DNA from: JBECKX01 sp964468475
GTDB lineage: Bacteria; Zixibacteria; MSB-5A5; CAIYYT01
DNA: 64,000 nt
NCBI GenBank assembly: GCA_964468475.1
Contig: CAYXUL010000007.1
Coordinates: 1 to 64,000 of the forward strand
Direction: 5' to 3'
The position numbers and the translations under genes were made by a program. Below, one piece after another: positions 27,292-37,500 of this stretch. The notes beneath the pieces are model-generated. The model was not told the origin of the DNA. It searched no databases and saw only the letters and a program-made list of their open reading frames with translations. Numbering within the stretch: position 1 is the first letter of the stretch; each line of letters starts with the position of its first letter.

Positions 27292-29982
27292 CTAGATCTC
27301 CAGCTTGAGACTGGCCGCCAGAGCTGCGTCGATCTTGGCGATCGAATCACGGTAGTGGCTGGCACTTATCGTGTTGAGATGTCCACTGTTAATCGCCGAT
27401 TGCAGAGCGCCCTTAATCGTGCGCAAGTCGTGGCGAGCTAGTGTTATTGCATCGGCGGGCATCATCGGAGCCTGTTTCTTCGTAACCATATCCACCAGAA
27501 TATTGAGGTGCTCCCGCTGCAGGTTACGCCGGAAACTGTTGACGTTGCGATTCTCAATCGCCTCTTTCCAGATCGCTCTGCGGACATCCTGGAAGATGTC
27601 GGTCATGGTATAGACGTCATCGCCCTTGGCATAGTGCAGGCCGATGTCATTAATGCGCGCCAGCGTTGTTGGGTCGTAGATGTAGCCCAGAGGCCGCGCC
27701 TGAACCGAGGCAACTTGAGCATGTACCGGATAGTCTAAGCGGCGCATCTGATAGACCGAGAACTGGAAATCAGGAAGGCGTTCCGGCTGCAACTTGTTCA
27801 GAAGATCAGAGTCAAAATCAAAGGCATCCTCCGACCAGATGCGGTCGATGAGAAAACTCATCGCTTGCCGCTGCTTGCTTGCCGGTACCGGTGTAAATGG
27901 TGCGCTCGTACCGGGGTCACCCACATGGTTGCGGTCGTGAGTATACCCTCCTATGAAACGAGCGACGTTCCAACCACCTGAGCTGAACGCTCCCCAGCCG
28001 TAGTTGAATACATTGCGGAGCTTCGTGTAGTCGTTGCCCGGCTTCTCGAAATCTTTCTTCACCTTCGACCACAGTTCATTACTCAAATCACAACGCATAC
28101 CCCAGTAGTCGATCGGGTCAGAACCGAGATCAAACTGTGTGGCGTAGGGATCTACTGAGCGCGGAGAGTTGCCGAAGCAGTCCTCATCTGTGCCGTAGGC
28201 TAAATCAGTCTCCCCGCAACGGGCAGCGATCGGCTTGAGGTCTTTGTTGTACTCTTCCCATTGATCCTTGGCGTTATTGAATTCTTTGTAACCATATTCA
28301 ATTGCCCAGAGATCGTACGGACCCGGGACCTTGGAATAAAAATCTGTCTGCGGCTGGCCTTCAGGAACCAGGTTCGCAGGAGAATATTCCATAACGGTAC
28401 CGGTGATCGCGTGTGTTGCTACAAAATTGGGATCTGTCTGCTCGCTGCGCGGATAAATCGAGGACGCCTTGAAATTGTGTCTCAAACCAAGCGTGTGTCC
28501 CACTTCGTGCGCCACCAGGTCTGAGATGTACTCGTTGACAAACTTCTGTGTCAGCTTCGGTTTGTCGGTCAGCGTGTTGCGAGCGTTCAGAACAGCCAGA
28601 GCCTCAGCGCCTTCCATCGCGGCTTTCTGAGCATAGTCGCACATCTCGTAATTCGGGAATCTTCCCCAGACACCATCGCCCGGATTCCGCTCTACCTCGC
28701 CGGAAGCGGAAGGATCAGTATTAATAGGCTCAATCAGCCGGTTGGCGTAATTGAACATGAAGCGGATGAAGTCTGCACTGATGCGCACGTCGGCATCATA
28801 GATTTCGCCGGTGAACGGATTGGCACGGGATGGTCCTACGGCATAGCCCGCGCCCGGCAGTACAAACCAGCGAATTGTATTATAGCGCACGTCTGCAGGA
28901 TCCCAGGTGGCGGTATCCGGCATCACGCGAATATCTATGGCGTCCTTGATGCCTGCGGACTTCTCAAATACCTTGTTCCAGTATTCGAGTCCGGCTTTCA
29001 CCGCAGGGATATACTCTTTCGGCGTAGCGTTGTCGATCCAGTAAACGATCGGCTTGACCGGTTCACTGACATCGGCATTCGGATCTTTCTTTTTCAAGTT
29101 CCAGCGATTGATATAGCGGATATACGGCTGCTCCGTGTCGAGTTCGCTATAATCCTCATACATCGTCAGGAAATAACCTACGCGATCGTCGGCTACGCGG
29201 GGGCGAAAGTCGGAGCTCTCGGGAATCGTCGACAGCGAAAAGTGGTACTTGAGCATGATGTTGTAAGGTGAGGGAAGTACCGCATCCGAGGGCTTGTTCG
29301 TATTGTAACTCAGCGTAACATCGATTTCGCTGTTCTTGGGAAATGACTTAATAGTGCCGAAATTACTGTTCTTCGGATCGAAGTGGAACCCGGTTTTTCC
29401 CTGCTGGCCCAGGAAGTACCCGACGTTGGGGACATCGGAAACAAAGAGCTCGGAAGGATCGATTAAGACTTTCCCCGAAGTATCCGGCAACGAGAGCACC
29501 TTGGTATTGGCAAAGATCGAATTCGAGATCGAGTTGTCAACCGCACGACTCATCGCGCTCATGGTGTCAGCGCGGATGAGCAGATTGGAAACCATCATCT
29601 GCATGTTGTCGCCCACACGATGAAAATGAAACGGGAAATCTCCGGTCTGGGCGCCGGCGTCAAAGTAGGCGCCATCACCTCTGCTGCGGGTCATATTGCA
29701 CAGGAAGAGCTTGTCAAGCTGGTCCTTACCGATTGCCATGAGGACTTTGTTCTCGTCTTCGTCGATATAAAACGTGAACAAGCCATCGACTTTCTTGTCG
29801 TAGTCCTTTTTGACCTCGGCAAACGGTTTGAGTTTTGGCTTCTTCCTTGCCGGCTTGTTCTTGGCTGATTGATTCGTTTTCTCGGCTTTCTCCTGCCAGT
29901 AGCGCGCCTGCGCCTGGCCGACCCCTAAGAACAGAGTCGCCGAAAATGCCAGTACCGTGAAAAGCACGAATAGTCGTCGCAT
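27292..29982 (-). CDS. Secreted zinc metalloprotease (DUF5117/DUF5118-type)
   Basis: 896 residues from the ATG after AGAGGAG, opening with a signal peptide (FVLFTVLAFSATLFLGVG, then QAQA). The N-terminal part has the DUF5118/5117 pattern (KPFAEVKKDYDKKVDGLFTF, SLSTIPESSDFRPRVADDRV). The metzincin-like zinc site HEVGHTLGLRH has His492, Glu493, His496 and His502, with NFKAS after it. These large enzymes are common in Bacteroidetes and relatives and are thought to act at the surface or in the periplasm on protein substrates. The stand-alone gene has its own terminator; about 300 bases of gene-free sequence lie upstream. Confidence 0.93.
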   Translation of the reverse strand: MRRLFVLFTVLAFSATLFLGVGQAQARYWQEKAEKTNQSAKNKPARKKPKLKPFAEVKKDYDKKVDGLFTFYIDEDENKVLMAIGKDQLDKLFLCNMTRSRGDGAYFDAGAQTGDFPFHFHRVGDNMQMMVSNLLIRADTMSAMSRAVDNSISNSIFANTKVLSLPDTSGKVLIDPSELFVSDVPNVGYFLGQQGKTGFHFDPKNSNFGTIKSFPKNSEIDVTLSYNTNKPSDAVLPSPYNIMLKYHFSLSTIPESSDFRPRVADDRVGYFLTMYEDYSELDTEQPYIRYINRWNLKKKDPNADVSEPVKPIVYWIDNATPKEYIPAVKAGLEYWNKVFEKSAGIKDAIDIRVMPDTATWDPADVRYNTIRWFVLPGAGYAVGPSRANPFTGEIYDADVRISADFIRFMFNYANRLIEPINTDPSASGEVERNPGDGVWGRFPNYEMCDYAQKAAMEGAEALAVLNARNTLTDKPKLTQKFVNEYISDLVAHEVGHTLGLRHNFKASSIYPRSEQTDPNFVATHAITGTVMEYSPANLVPEGQPQTDFYSKVPGPYDLWAIEYGYKEFNNAKDQWEEYNKDLKPIAARCGETDLAYGTDEDCFGNSPRSVDPYATQFDLGSDPIDYWGMRCDLSNELWSKVKKDFEKPGNDYTKLRNVFNYGWGAFSSGGWNVARFIGGYTHDRNHVGDPGTSAPFTPVPASKQRQAMSFLIDRIWSEDAFDFDSDLLNKLQPERLPDFQFSVYQMRRLDYPVHAQVASVQARPLGYIYDPTTLARINDIGLHYAKGDDVYTMTDIFQDVRRAIWKEAIENRNVNSFRRNLQREHLNILVDMVTKKQAPMMPADAITLARHDLRTIKGALQSAINSGHLNTISASHYRDSIAKIDAALAASLKLEI

Positions 29983-30278
29983 AGATACTCCTCTGGTAAA
30001 TGCGTTTGTTGGGTTTGTTAGAAGAGTCTCAAAAACTGCCCGGAAATGTAATACTTTAGCTCTGCTCAAGGAAGAAATCAGACCTACTACTGTTGGTGCT
30101 CTCTAAAGTGAATTGATCAGATCTGCGGTCATACCAAATCTCGGCAGCAAACTCTCAACACTGTTCCACGTCCGTAATTACAAGCCCATAATACGAAATC
30201 GGTCAGGTAATTGTTCGATTTTTTCGCCAACATGGAATGATTCGACGCTGGGAAAATTGTAAGTCGACATAATGCTAA

Positions 30279-31220
30279 TTAGAAAATCTGAGTAAAGGTA
30301 AATGTTCGATACGAGCGTGAGTCCTGCGACTCTGCCGTAGGTGTCGCGGCTGTAGTTGAAGCGTCGACCCTGTCTCTGATTCGAGCGTACACTATATCGC
30401 CATCTGATAGGCGAACCCGGAGCTCACCCATCCGGGAAATAAAGCCCTCGTAGCCAAAGGATGTAGTGTCTGCCGTAAAAAGTTCCATACTGGTCCTGGC
30501 GAATAACGGCGTTATCGAAGTTAGAGCGCAGGGAGACCCCTTGTACAAAGTGAAACCGTCAAGGGTCAGGCGGAACGGTGAAAACTCGACCTTTGTCGAT
30601 TTTATCACGTTCGGGACACTGTAGCACACCGGAGCGGGAAGCTGAATTCTCACTTCGTCTCCTATGTGGCTCAGTTTCGTTCCTGCGGTATACCGCAGCT
30701 GCTCGAGAATGTTGAATGCCGTGAAACATTCCATCATATCGTATGACTGCGCGTAACGCTGCCCTTGCGGAAAATCAATCAGGAAACCGTAGCAACCATG
30801 ATTGACGGGTATGTCGTGGTTGATTCGATACGTAAAACTTTTCCCGGTAAACTGTTTCGCAAGTGCGCGACCCTGGTCCCTCATGTCCATGAACAGCTTT
30901 TGTCCGACGCTGAAGGAATCGATGGTGATCTGATAGACCACCCCCGAGTCAGTCGTATTTCCGAGACACAGTTGTGAGAAACCCAGCCAGTCCCGCTTCC
31001 ACTGTTTCGGCTTACCTTCGTTGTCAAGGAATAGCGTCTCGACAGTGGCAAGATATTTCCGGACATCGCCACGCTTGACTTTCGGGGCAAGATTTACGGT
31101 CTGCTTGAGAGCAGCGGCGAAATCATCCTGGGCATTAGCTCCCGACGGGCTAAGAAAGACCGTAAGGCCGATGGCTAAAGCAAGCAAGCTGCTGAGAGCT
31201 TTCGTTTTGATATGCTCCAC
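30279..31220 (-). CDS. Secreted protein of unknown function
   Basis: 313 residues from a GTG seven bases after GAGGT; a TTG two codons earlier is too close to that SD. Signal peptide ALSSLLALAIGLTVFLSPSG ends at ANAQ. The mature part has Cys-containing segments (LGFSQLCLGNTTDSGVVYQI, INHDIPVNHGCYGFLIDFPQ) and reads as a beta-rich domain of about 280 residues; I do not recognise the family. It is followed toward its promoter side by mutM, ten bases away on the same strand, so both may share a transcript with mutM first. Confidence 0.7.
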   Translation of the reverse strand: MEHIKTKALSSLLALAIGLTVFLSPSGANAQDDFAAALKQTVNLAPKVKRGDVRKYLATVETLFLDNEGKPKQWKRDWLGFSQLCLGNTTDSGVVYQITIDSFSVGQKLFMDMRDQGRALAKQFTGKSFTYRINHDIPVNHGCYGFLIDFPQGQRYAQSYDMMECFTAFNILEQLRYTAGTKLSHIGDEVRIQLPAPVCYSVPNVIKSTKVEFSPFRLTLDGFTLYKGSPCALTSITPLFARTSMELFTADTTSFGYEGFISRMGELRVRLSDGDIVYARIRDRVDASTTAATPTAESQDSRSYRTFTFTQIF

Positions 31221-31230
31221 TAACAATACC

Positions 31231-32052
31231 TCACACTGTACTTGATTTCAGTTTTTGGCATTCGGGGCAGAAATGAGTCCCGCGCCCAACCACAGTGATT
31301 TTCACGATTTCTGTCTTGCAGCGCGGACAGATGCCACCCTCCTGCCCGTACACACGCAGGTAGCTGGCATATTCGCCCGGATTTCCATTAACGCCCGAAT
31401 AGCTGTCGAATGTTGTACCCATCTTGCTGATGGCCGTTCGCAGAATATAGCGAATAGCACGCGCCAGTCGACCAGTTTCCGCGTTAGTGATCTGCTGGCA
31501 TGAAGTTAGCGGGTGAATGCGGCTCCGATAAAGGGCCTCGTCTACATAGATGTTTCCCAGGCCGGCGATCTTATGCTGATCCAGAAGCAACGCCTTCACC
31601 GGGCGCGAACTCGATCTTAACAACTCTCGAAGCGAACTGGAAGTGATTTCAGTGGCCTCCGGTCCCAATTGATCGAGAGCCTTTTGTTGCTCATCCCCAA
31701 CCCACTCGAATATGCCGAACTTGCGTACGTCCCTGAATATCAACCGCCTGGTTGAATCTTCGAAAGCTAGCACCAGATGATCGTGCTTGGTGCGGCGTCG
31801 GTGGTTTTCTTCTACGAGAATCCGTCCGCTCATCCGCAAGTGCAGCAGCACGCGTTTCCCGGACATCAGATGTCCAATAATAAACTTACCCCGCCGGCTA
31901 AAGTGATCGAAACCTTCGCCCTCGAGCTTGCGCAGTGCACGATCTCTTTTCAATAGGTGTGCCGAGACGTAAGGAACCGATTTAATCGTCAATCCAGCTA
32001 CTTCGCTGTTCAGCCCCTTCACAACGGTCTCGACTTCAGGTAGCTCAGGCAT
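31231..32052 (-). CDS. mutM: Formamidopyrimidine-DNA glycosylase
   Basis: A 273-residue DNA repair enzyme that excises 8-oxoguanine and formamidopyrimidines and nicks the strand. The catalytic N-terminus PELPEVETVVKGL (Pro2, Glu3), the lysine of SRRGKFIIGHL, the helix-two-turn-helix region (DQHKIAGLGNIYVDEALYRS) and a C-terminal zinc finger (CPRC...CPEC) are all present. It is divergent from the UvrD/PcrA helicase gene with only 62 bases between, so the two repair genes probably share a promoter region. Confidence 0.96.
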   Translation of the reverse strand: MPELPEVETVVKGLNSEVAGLTIKSVPYVSAHLLKRDRALRKLEGEGFDHFSRRGKFIIGHLMSGKRVLLHLRMSGRILVEENHRRRTKHDHLVLAFEDSTRRLIFRDVRKFGIFEWVGDEQQKALDQLGPEATEITSSSLRELLRSSSRPVKALLLDQHKIAGLGNIYVDEALYRSRIHPLTSCQQITNAETGRLARAIRYILRTAISKMGTTFDSYSGVNGNPGEYASYLRVYGQEGGICPRCKTEIVKITVVGRGTHFCPECQKLKSSTV

Positions 32053-32114
32053 TGTTGCTCTTCTCCAGATTTCACTCTTGAATTCAAGATAACCCGAAGT
32101 ATATTGGCGTCCCG

Positions 32115-34289
32115 ATGAACGGTCAAGACAAAATCACAGCCGGGCTGAATCCGCCGCAGCTGGAAGCAGTCACCCACGTTTCCGGCCCGCTGCTGGTACT
32201 GGCGGGAGCGGGCAGTGGCAAAACGCGGGTGTTGACTTCTCGGGTGGCGTATTTGCTGGCTACCGGTAACGCCACTCCCGAGGAAATTCTCGCCGTCACT
32301 TTTACCAACAAAGCAGCGGGGGAGATGAAAGAACGCATCGCCCGTTTGACAGAGGTCGACGAACGCCGAATGCAAATCTCGACCTTCCATTCATTCGCGG
32401 CGCGGCTGCTGCGCTTCTATGGCGAACAAATCGGACTTAAACCCAATTTCACTATCTACGATGAAGAAGATGCGCTCAGCTTGATCAAGAACTGCATCAC
32501 CGAGGTCGGATTCGATACTAAAACAGTGGTCCCTCGCGTGATGAGGGCATTGATCTCGGATGCCAAAGCGGAATTGGTGGGCGTGACGGAGTATCATAAG
32601 CTTGCCTCTAACTTTATTGCCGAGCGTGCCGCCCGCATTTATGAGCGCTACCAGAATCGGCTGGAGGCTGCCGGTGCTGTCGATTTTGATGATCTCCTGT
32701 TTCTCTCGGTTAAGTTGCTGCGTGATGATGCCGAAGTGCGCTCCCGCCTGCAGAATCGCTATAAATTTCTCCTGATCGATGAGTATCAGGATACCAACCG
32801 TGCCCAGTACATGATGGCGAAATTGCTCTCTGAGGCGCGCCACAATATCCTGGCAGTGGGGGACGAGGACCAGTCGATCTACGGCTGGAGGGGCGCCAAT
32901 ATCAATAACATCCTGAACTTTGAGAAGGACTTCCCCAATTGCAAAGTGATTCGGCTTGAGCAAAACTACCGCTCGACGCAGGCAATACTCAAGGCAGCCT
33001 CGGCCGTCGTTGCCAATAACACTCGACGCAAGGGGAAGACGCTCTTCAGCGTAGGTGATCATGGCGAGCCGGTGAAGTTGCTGATCACCGAGAATGATCG
33101 CGATGAAGCGGAACGAATCACCGACCAGATCGAGAAACAGGTTTCCGAGGGTTGCCCGCGCAGTGAGGTTGCAATCCTCTACCGCACCAACGCACAATCG
33201 CGTGTGCTGGAGGAGTCACTGAAGCGGAGGTTTATTCCTTACCGCATTGTCGGTGGCGTGCGATTCTACCAGCGCAAAGAAATCAAAGATTTGCTCGCCT
33301 ACATCAGGCTGATTACCAACCCGACGGATGATGTCAGTTTTCGCAGGATCATCAACTATCCGCGTCGCGGCATCGGTGATAAGTCCGTCCAGAAGTTGGA
33401 GGCAGTCGCGCAGGAAGAGGAATGCTCACTCTTCGAACTTATCACAAACGCCCATCGCCTGCAGCAGCTCTCGGCAGCGGTCACAAAGAAGTTGCAGCGT
33501 TTCGCGGAGATGATTCAGTACTTCACGGTGCAAAGTCAGTCGATGCCGATTGAACCGTTCATGAATCTCGTGGCGGAGAAAAGCGGCATTGTGGCGGACT
33601 TGAAAGAGCAGGACCCTTCAGGAACCGAAGGTCGCCTTGAGAATATCGAGGAGTTGGCTGCCTCAGCGGGAGAGTATGTTGGCGAGAATCCGGAAGCGAC
33701 CATTACCGATTTTCTCGGAGAGCTCTCTCTCTACACCGATCTCGACAACTGGGACCCGGATTCGGATGCCGTCACCCTGATGACGCTTCATGCCGCCAAA
33801 GGACTTGAGTTCCAGTCCGTGTTCATTGCGGGCCTGGAGGAGGGTTTGTTTCCCCTGTCGCGGACGATAGATGATCCCGAACAACTCGAAGAAGAACGCA
33901 GGCTGTTCTATGTCGGCATGACGCGCGCGAAGCGGCAGCTGGCAGTAAGCTATGCGCTCTCGCGCTCGCGTTTTGGGGAGAGGTTGTCGATGCGCTCGCG
34001 CTTTGTTGACGAAATTCCTGATGAGGTAGTGGAAGCGCAGCGCTTCACCCTGATGCAACCGGGCGGCAGAGTCAGCAGTGACTATATGGCGGCGCCGGCT
34101 AATGGGAACTCTGATCCCTATTCCGCAATCCGCGTGGGCAGCATTGTCAACCATCCGCGTTGGGGCGAAGGAGCGGTCCTCAAACGCAGCGGCAGCGGCG
34201 AGCACACCGAATTCGAGGTGCGATTCACCTATGCCGGGACCAAGACGCTGCTGGCAAAATTCGCAAAGCTACAGTTGGTAAGACGGTAG
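32115..34289 (+). CDS. pcrA: UvrD/PcrA-type superfamily 1 DNA helicase
   Basis: A 724-residue 3'-5' helicase. Q motif LNPPQLEAVTHV, Walker A AGAGSGKTRVL, motif II IDEYQDTN, motif III VGDEDQSIYGWRGA, motif IV LEQNYRST, motif V TLHAAKGLEFQSVF and motif VI EERRLFYVGMTRAKRQL are all intact. The C-terminal 60 residues (VGSIVNHPRWGEGAVLKRSG) match the tail of PcrA/UvrD that contacts RNA polymerase and UvrB. Roles are nucleotide-excision repair and clearing RecA filaments or polymerase. PcrA and UvrD names are not separable here. Confidence 0.95.
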   Translation: MNGQDKITAGLNPPQLEAVTHVSGPLLVLAGAGSGKTRVLTSRVAYLLATGNATPEEILAVTFTNKAAGEMKERIARLTEVDERRMQISTFHSFAARLLRFYGEQIGLKPNFTIYDEEDALSLIKNCITEVGFDTKTVVPRVMRALISDAKAELVGVTEYHKLASNFIAERAARIYERYQNRLEAAGAVDFDDLLFLSVKLLRDDAEVRSRLQNRYKFLLIDEYQDTNRAQYMMAKLLSEARHNILAVGDEDQSIYGWRGANINNILNFEKDFPNCKVIRLEQNYRSTQAILKAASAVVANNTRRKGKTLFSVGDHGEPVKLLITENDRDEAERITDQIEKQVSEGCPRSEVAILYRTNAQSRVLEESLKRRFIPYRIVGGVRFYQRKEIKDLLAYIRLITNPTDDVSFRRIINYPRRGIGDKSVQKLEAVAQEEECSLFELITNAHRLQQLSAAVTKKLQRFAEMIQYFTVQSQSMPIEPFMNLVAEKSGIVADLKEQDPSGTEGRLENIEELAASAGEYVGENPEATITDFLGELSLYTDLDNWDPDSDAVTLMTLHAAKGLEFQSVFIAGLEEGLFPLSRTIDDPEQLEEERRLFYVGMTRAKRQLAVSYALSRSRFGERLSMRSRFVDEIPDEVVEAQRFTLMQPGGRVSSDYMAAPANGNSDPYSAIRVGSIVNHPRWGEGAVLKRSGSGEHTEFEVRFTYAGTKTLLAKFAKLQLVRR

Positions 34290-34310
34290 ATACGGGATGC
34301 GTGAACGTGG

Positions 34311-34363
34311 GTGTCAGGTCACGCTTCCTGCCGCTGACGCGGCACTAACCTAAGACCTGACAC
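34311..34363. repeat. Inverted-repeat element next to assembly gap
   Basis: GTGTCAGGTC and GACCTGACAC form ten-base inverted ends 33 bases apart and enclose a smaller hairpin (TGCCGC-TGAC-GCGGCA). The layout resembles short dispersed palindromic elements; it lies just after the helicase stop and 46 bases before a run of 100 N, as expected if repeats broke the assembly. Only one copy is seen in this window. Confidence 0.6.
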
Positions 34364-34409
34364 AGCCGGATGCGGCGCTCTGCCCAACGAGTGGGACCAA
34401 CTGCCGTTG

Positions 34410-34509
34410 NNNNNNNNNNNNNNNNNNNNNNNNNNNNNNNNNNNNNNNNNNNNNNNNNNNNNNNNNNNNNNNNNNNNNNNNNNNNNNNNNNNNNNNNNNN
34501 NNNNNNNNN
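34410..34509. other. Assembly gap (100 N)
   Basis: A second scaffold join of exactly 100 N, flanked on both sides by palindromic repeat sequence. No gene is visibly interrupted; the helicase and protease genes converge on this region. Confidence 0.99.
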
Positions 34510-34521
34510 TGTTAGTTCGCA

Positions 34522-34597
34522 GGGGGACCCTTGAGGTCGCCCTTGGTCGATCGGAATAGCGAGCTCTACTTCGGGCGAGGTCAAGCCTCGCCCCTAC
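34522..34597. repeat. Two REP-like palindromes at the 3' end of a protease gene
   Basis: The first palindrome is GGGGGACC-CTTGA-GGTCGCCC; the second is GGGCGAGG-TCAAG-CCTCGCCC followed by CTAC. Read on the minus strand the second begins GTAGGGGCGAGG, matching in form the element near 48.36 kb (GTAGGGGCACGC). The TAG of this repeat serves as the stop codon of the tricorn-like gene. Confidence 0.65.
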
Positions 34598-37500
34598 ATT
34601 CTCTGCAGAAGTCTCTCTGTTGCTTCTTTCAGTTGGTTGTCTTCCCCCTTGTCGGCAGCGGTGAGGTCAAGCGGAATCACAAAATCGGGTTGCACGCCGT
34701 TGTTTTCCAGATTATCTCCCGACATACTGAACCAGCCGACGCTAGGTATGCTCAGGGTTGCACCGTTCAGGAGAGTTTTTTGTTCGGTCCCAATGACAGC
34801 GCCATAGCTACGCACTCCCACGATCTCTCCCAGCCCCAACTCTCGAATCCCTTGCGCCACGATCTCCGCGTCGGAGCTGGTGCGTTCGTCAATCAGGACA
34901 GTCAGATTCGGCGGCACTACGACGTCGGCATCGAAGCCCGGTTTGCCGTGACGCGGTCGATGGCTGATATATTTGCGGCGGGAGAGGATCTGAATCAACC
35001 TGTCATGTTCAGTGCCCCCGATATTTCCGCGCAGATCAAGGATCATCCCGTCGCGCCCTTTGCTGTACTTAAGCAATTCCGCTTCAAAATGGTCGAGGCT
35101 TTTCGGCGTAATCTGGCTGAGGTGAAAGTAGGCGATCTTACCATCCGACAATTTATCTACCTGAGCGCGTGCCATCTCGACACGATAATTGTAAGTCAAA
35201 TCGCGAAATTCTTCCGTAGAGACAGGTGTCAGGTAGACTGAGCGATTGATGCCATTGCGGCTGAGCAGATCGAGCTTTATCTCCTGCTGGAATTGCCCCA
35301 GGATAAGCGAATAGAATTTCTCGGGTGATTCAACCTTCTGACCGTTGATGGCGGTAATTTTATCGTATTGATCGAGCTTGGAAACCAGGCGCGCTGACGG
35401 CGAGTGCGGTACCACTTCATCCACTCGAACCGCCGCGGAATTGTCCGTATAGTCGGGAATTATACCGATCCAACCATCCTCGGGCACACTAGCTGCCGGG
35501 GGCCAGATGTTACAGTGGGAGGCGTTGATCTCTCCCAGCATTTCGCGAATAATGTCATAAAAGTCATGATCGTCCGCCACCGTCGCGGCGCGATCACGGT
35601 AGCGATCCTTGATGCTGCCCCAATTTGTCCCATTCAGAGTCTCATCGTAAAACTCTTCCCTCATAGTCGCCCAGGTTTCTGCAAAGATTTGCTTGTATTG
35701 TTCCGAACGACTTACCTGCCATTCCGCCCGAAACGGATAATCTCTCGTTTCGCCGCTTTGAATATCGAGCGAGTGAATCTTGCCGTCTCTGTCGAGGTAG
35801 AAAAGCAGATCACCGTTGCCGGCAAATTGAAGTTGCCGGGGAGAGTCGGCATCTCTCATCAGAACCTGCTGACGATCGCCATCTAGCGAACGCGCCACGA
35901 TCTTGCCGTTTCTTTCTGCAAAAACGATGAAATTGGTGCCGGGCGCGAGGATCGCCTCGGTGACATCACCTGTGGAGGTCAGTCTCACGTGGCGATCCTG
36001 AATATCATCAAAGTCAACCATTACCGGCGCCTGCACTACCGAGTTACTTGTCCCGCCGGTCGACAGATAGGCATTGCGCTCCGGGGGTGTCATTTCGGCA
36101 AGGCGCCGATCGAGATACAGATAGTAGACATCACCCTGGTTCAGATAGTAAATCAGCTTCCCATCGTCAGAGAAGCGAGGGGAGGAATATTTGGCGGGTA
36201 CGCCGCTGATGACCTCGACTGACCCGCTCTCGGTATCAGCAATCAACAGTTCGTTCATCCAGTCTTTGGTGAGCTGGGTGTAGACGATGTAGCGTCCATC
36301 TCCCGACCAGGAGTAGTCACCAATCGGCTCGCCATTGGAAAATGTCCGTTCGGTGCCTTTGTCCAGATTCTCTACGATCAGCTCCGAACCACTGCGCAAG
36401 TACGCCAGTCTCCCGCCAATTGGGGAGAGCGTCGGACTCAGGCAAAAGCGATCGGAACTGGCTAACTCATCTCTAAGGAACACTCGGGCCATTGCCGGCT
36501 GAGTGCGATCAGCGGCTTCAGGCGAAATTATGTAAATATTGAAACTGCCTTCAGGATTCTCCGCGCAGATCAGGCTGTGAGAGTCAGCTGACCAGGATAT
36601 GTCGCAATCCTCTGCCTCCGACTGGGTAACCCGGCTTTGGCTGGCACCCGCCAGGTCACGGCAGAAAACCTCTCCGCCGACAACGTAGGCTATCTGTGAT
36701 CCGTCCGGTGAGAGACACATCTCGGTGATCCCCGAATCTACAGTCTTGAAAGTCAGGTCGTTATCTTTGCCCGCGACCGTCACATCAACCATTAACTTCC
36801 GCCCCTGGCTCAAGCGCGTGTCGTAAAGGTAGATCTCGCCATTGAGTTCGTAAGCGAGTAAACTGCCATCGGCGGAAAGCGATGGAAAGGCTGCGCTCAA
36901 TCGATGATTGGTGATCTGCGTAACTTTGCCGCTGATCAAGTTCTTACGGAACAAATTGTAGCTTCCGGTGGAGTCAGAAAGGTAGATCACCTCAGAACCG
37001 CTTGGAATCAACCAGGCATTGAGTTCATTTCCGCCCCAGTTCGTCGTCCGCTCAACCTTACCGGACTTCAGATTTTTGATGAAGATATCACAGGCTGCCG
37101 AACCCCGATACCCTTTGCGCCACCACGGCACCGCACCTCGAGTAAAGACAAGTTTTTCGCCATCATGCGAGTATCGTCCCCAGTCAGACTCGATTTTGGT
37201 CAATGGTTGAGCGTTTCCGCCATCAATTGGAATCTGCCAAACCGATCTGTTTCCCAGTTCACGCCGTGAAGTAAACAGAACTTTCCTGCTGTCCGGATCC
37301 CAGCCGGTAACGATGTCGTCGTCGGTATTGTAAGTAAGCTGAATCTCATTTCCGCCGGCTGCGGGAATCAGGAAGACGTCGAAGTTACCGTTGCGATCTG
37401 AGCTAAACGCGATGAAACGTCCGTCAGGCGACCACACCGGGAATCCATCGTAGCCGACATGCACCGTTAGTCGGGTGGCTTTGCCGCCTTGAGAGGGTAC

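Noticed and set aside
32391..33197. A 268-codon open frame on the minus strand opposite the helicase gene
   Set aside because: A shadow of the conserved UvrD/PcrA motifs on the other strand.
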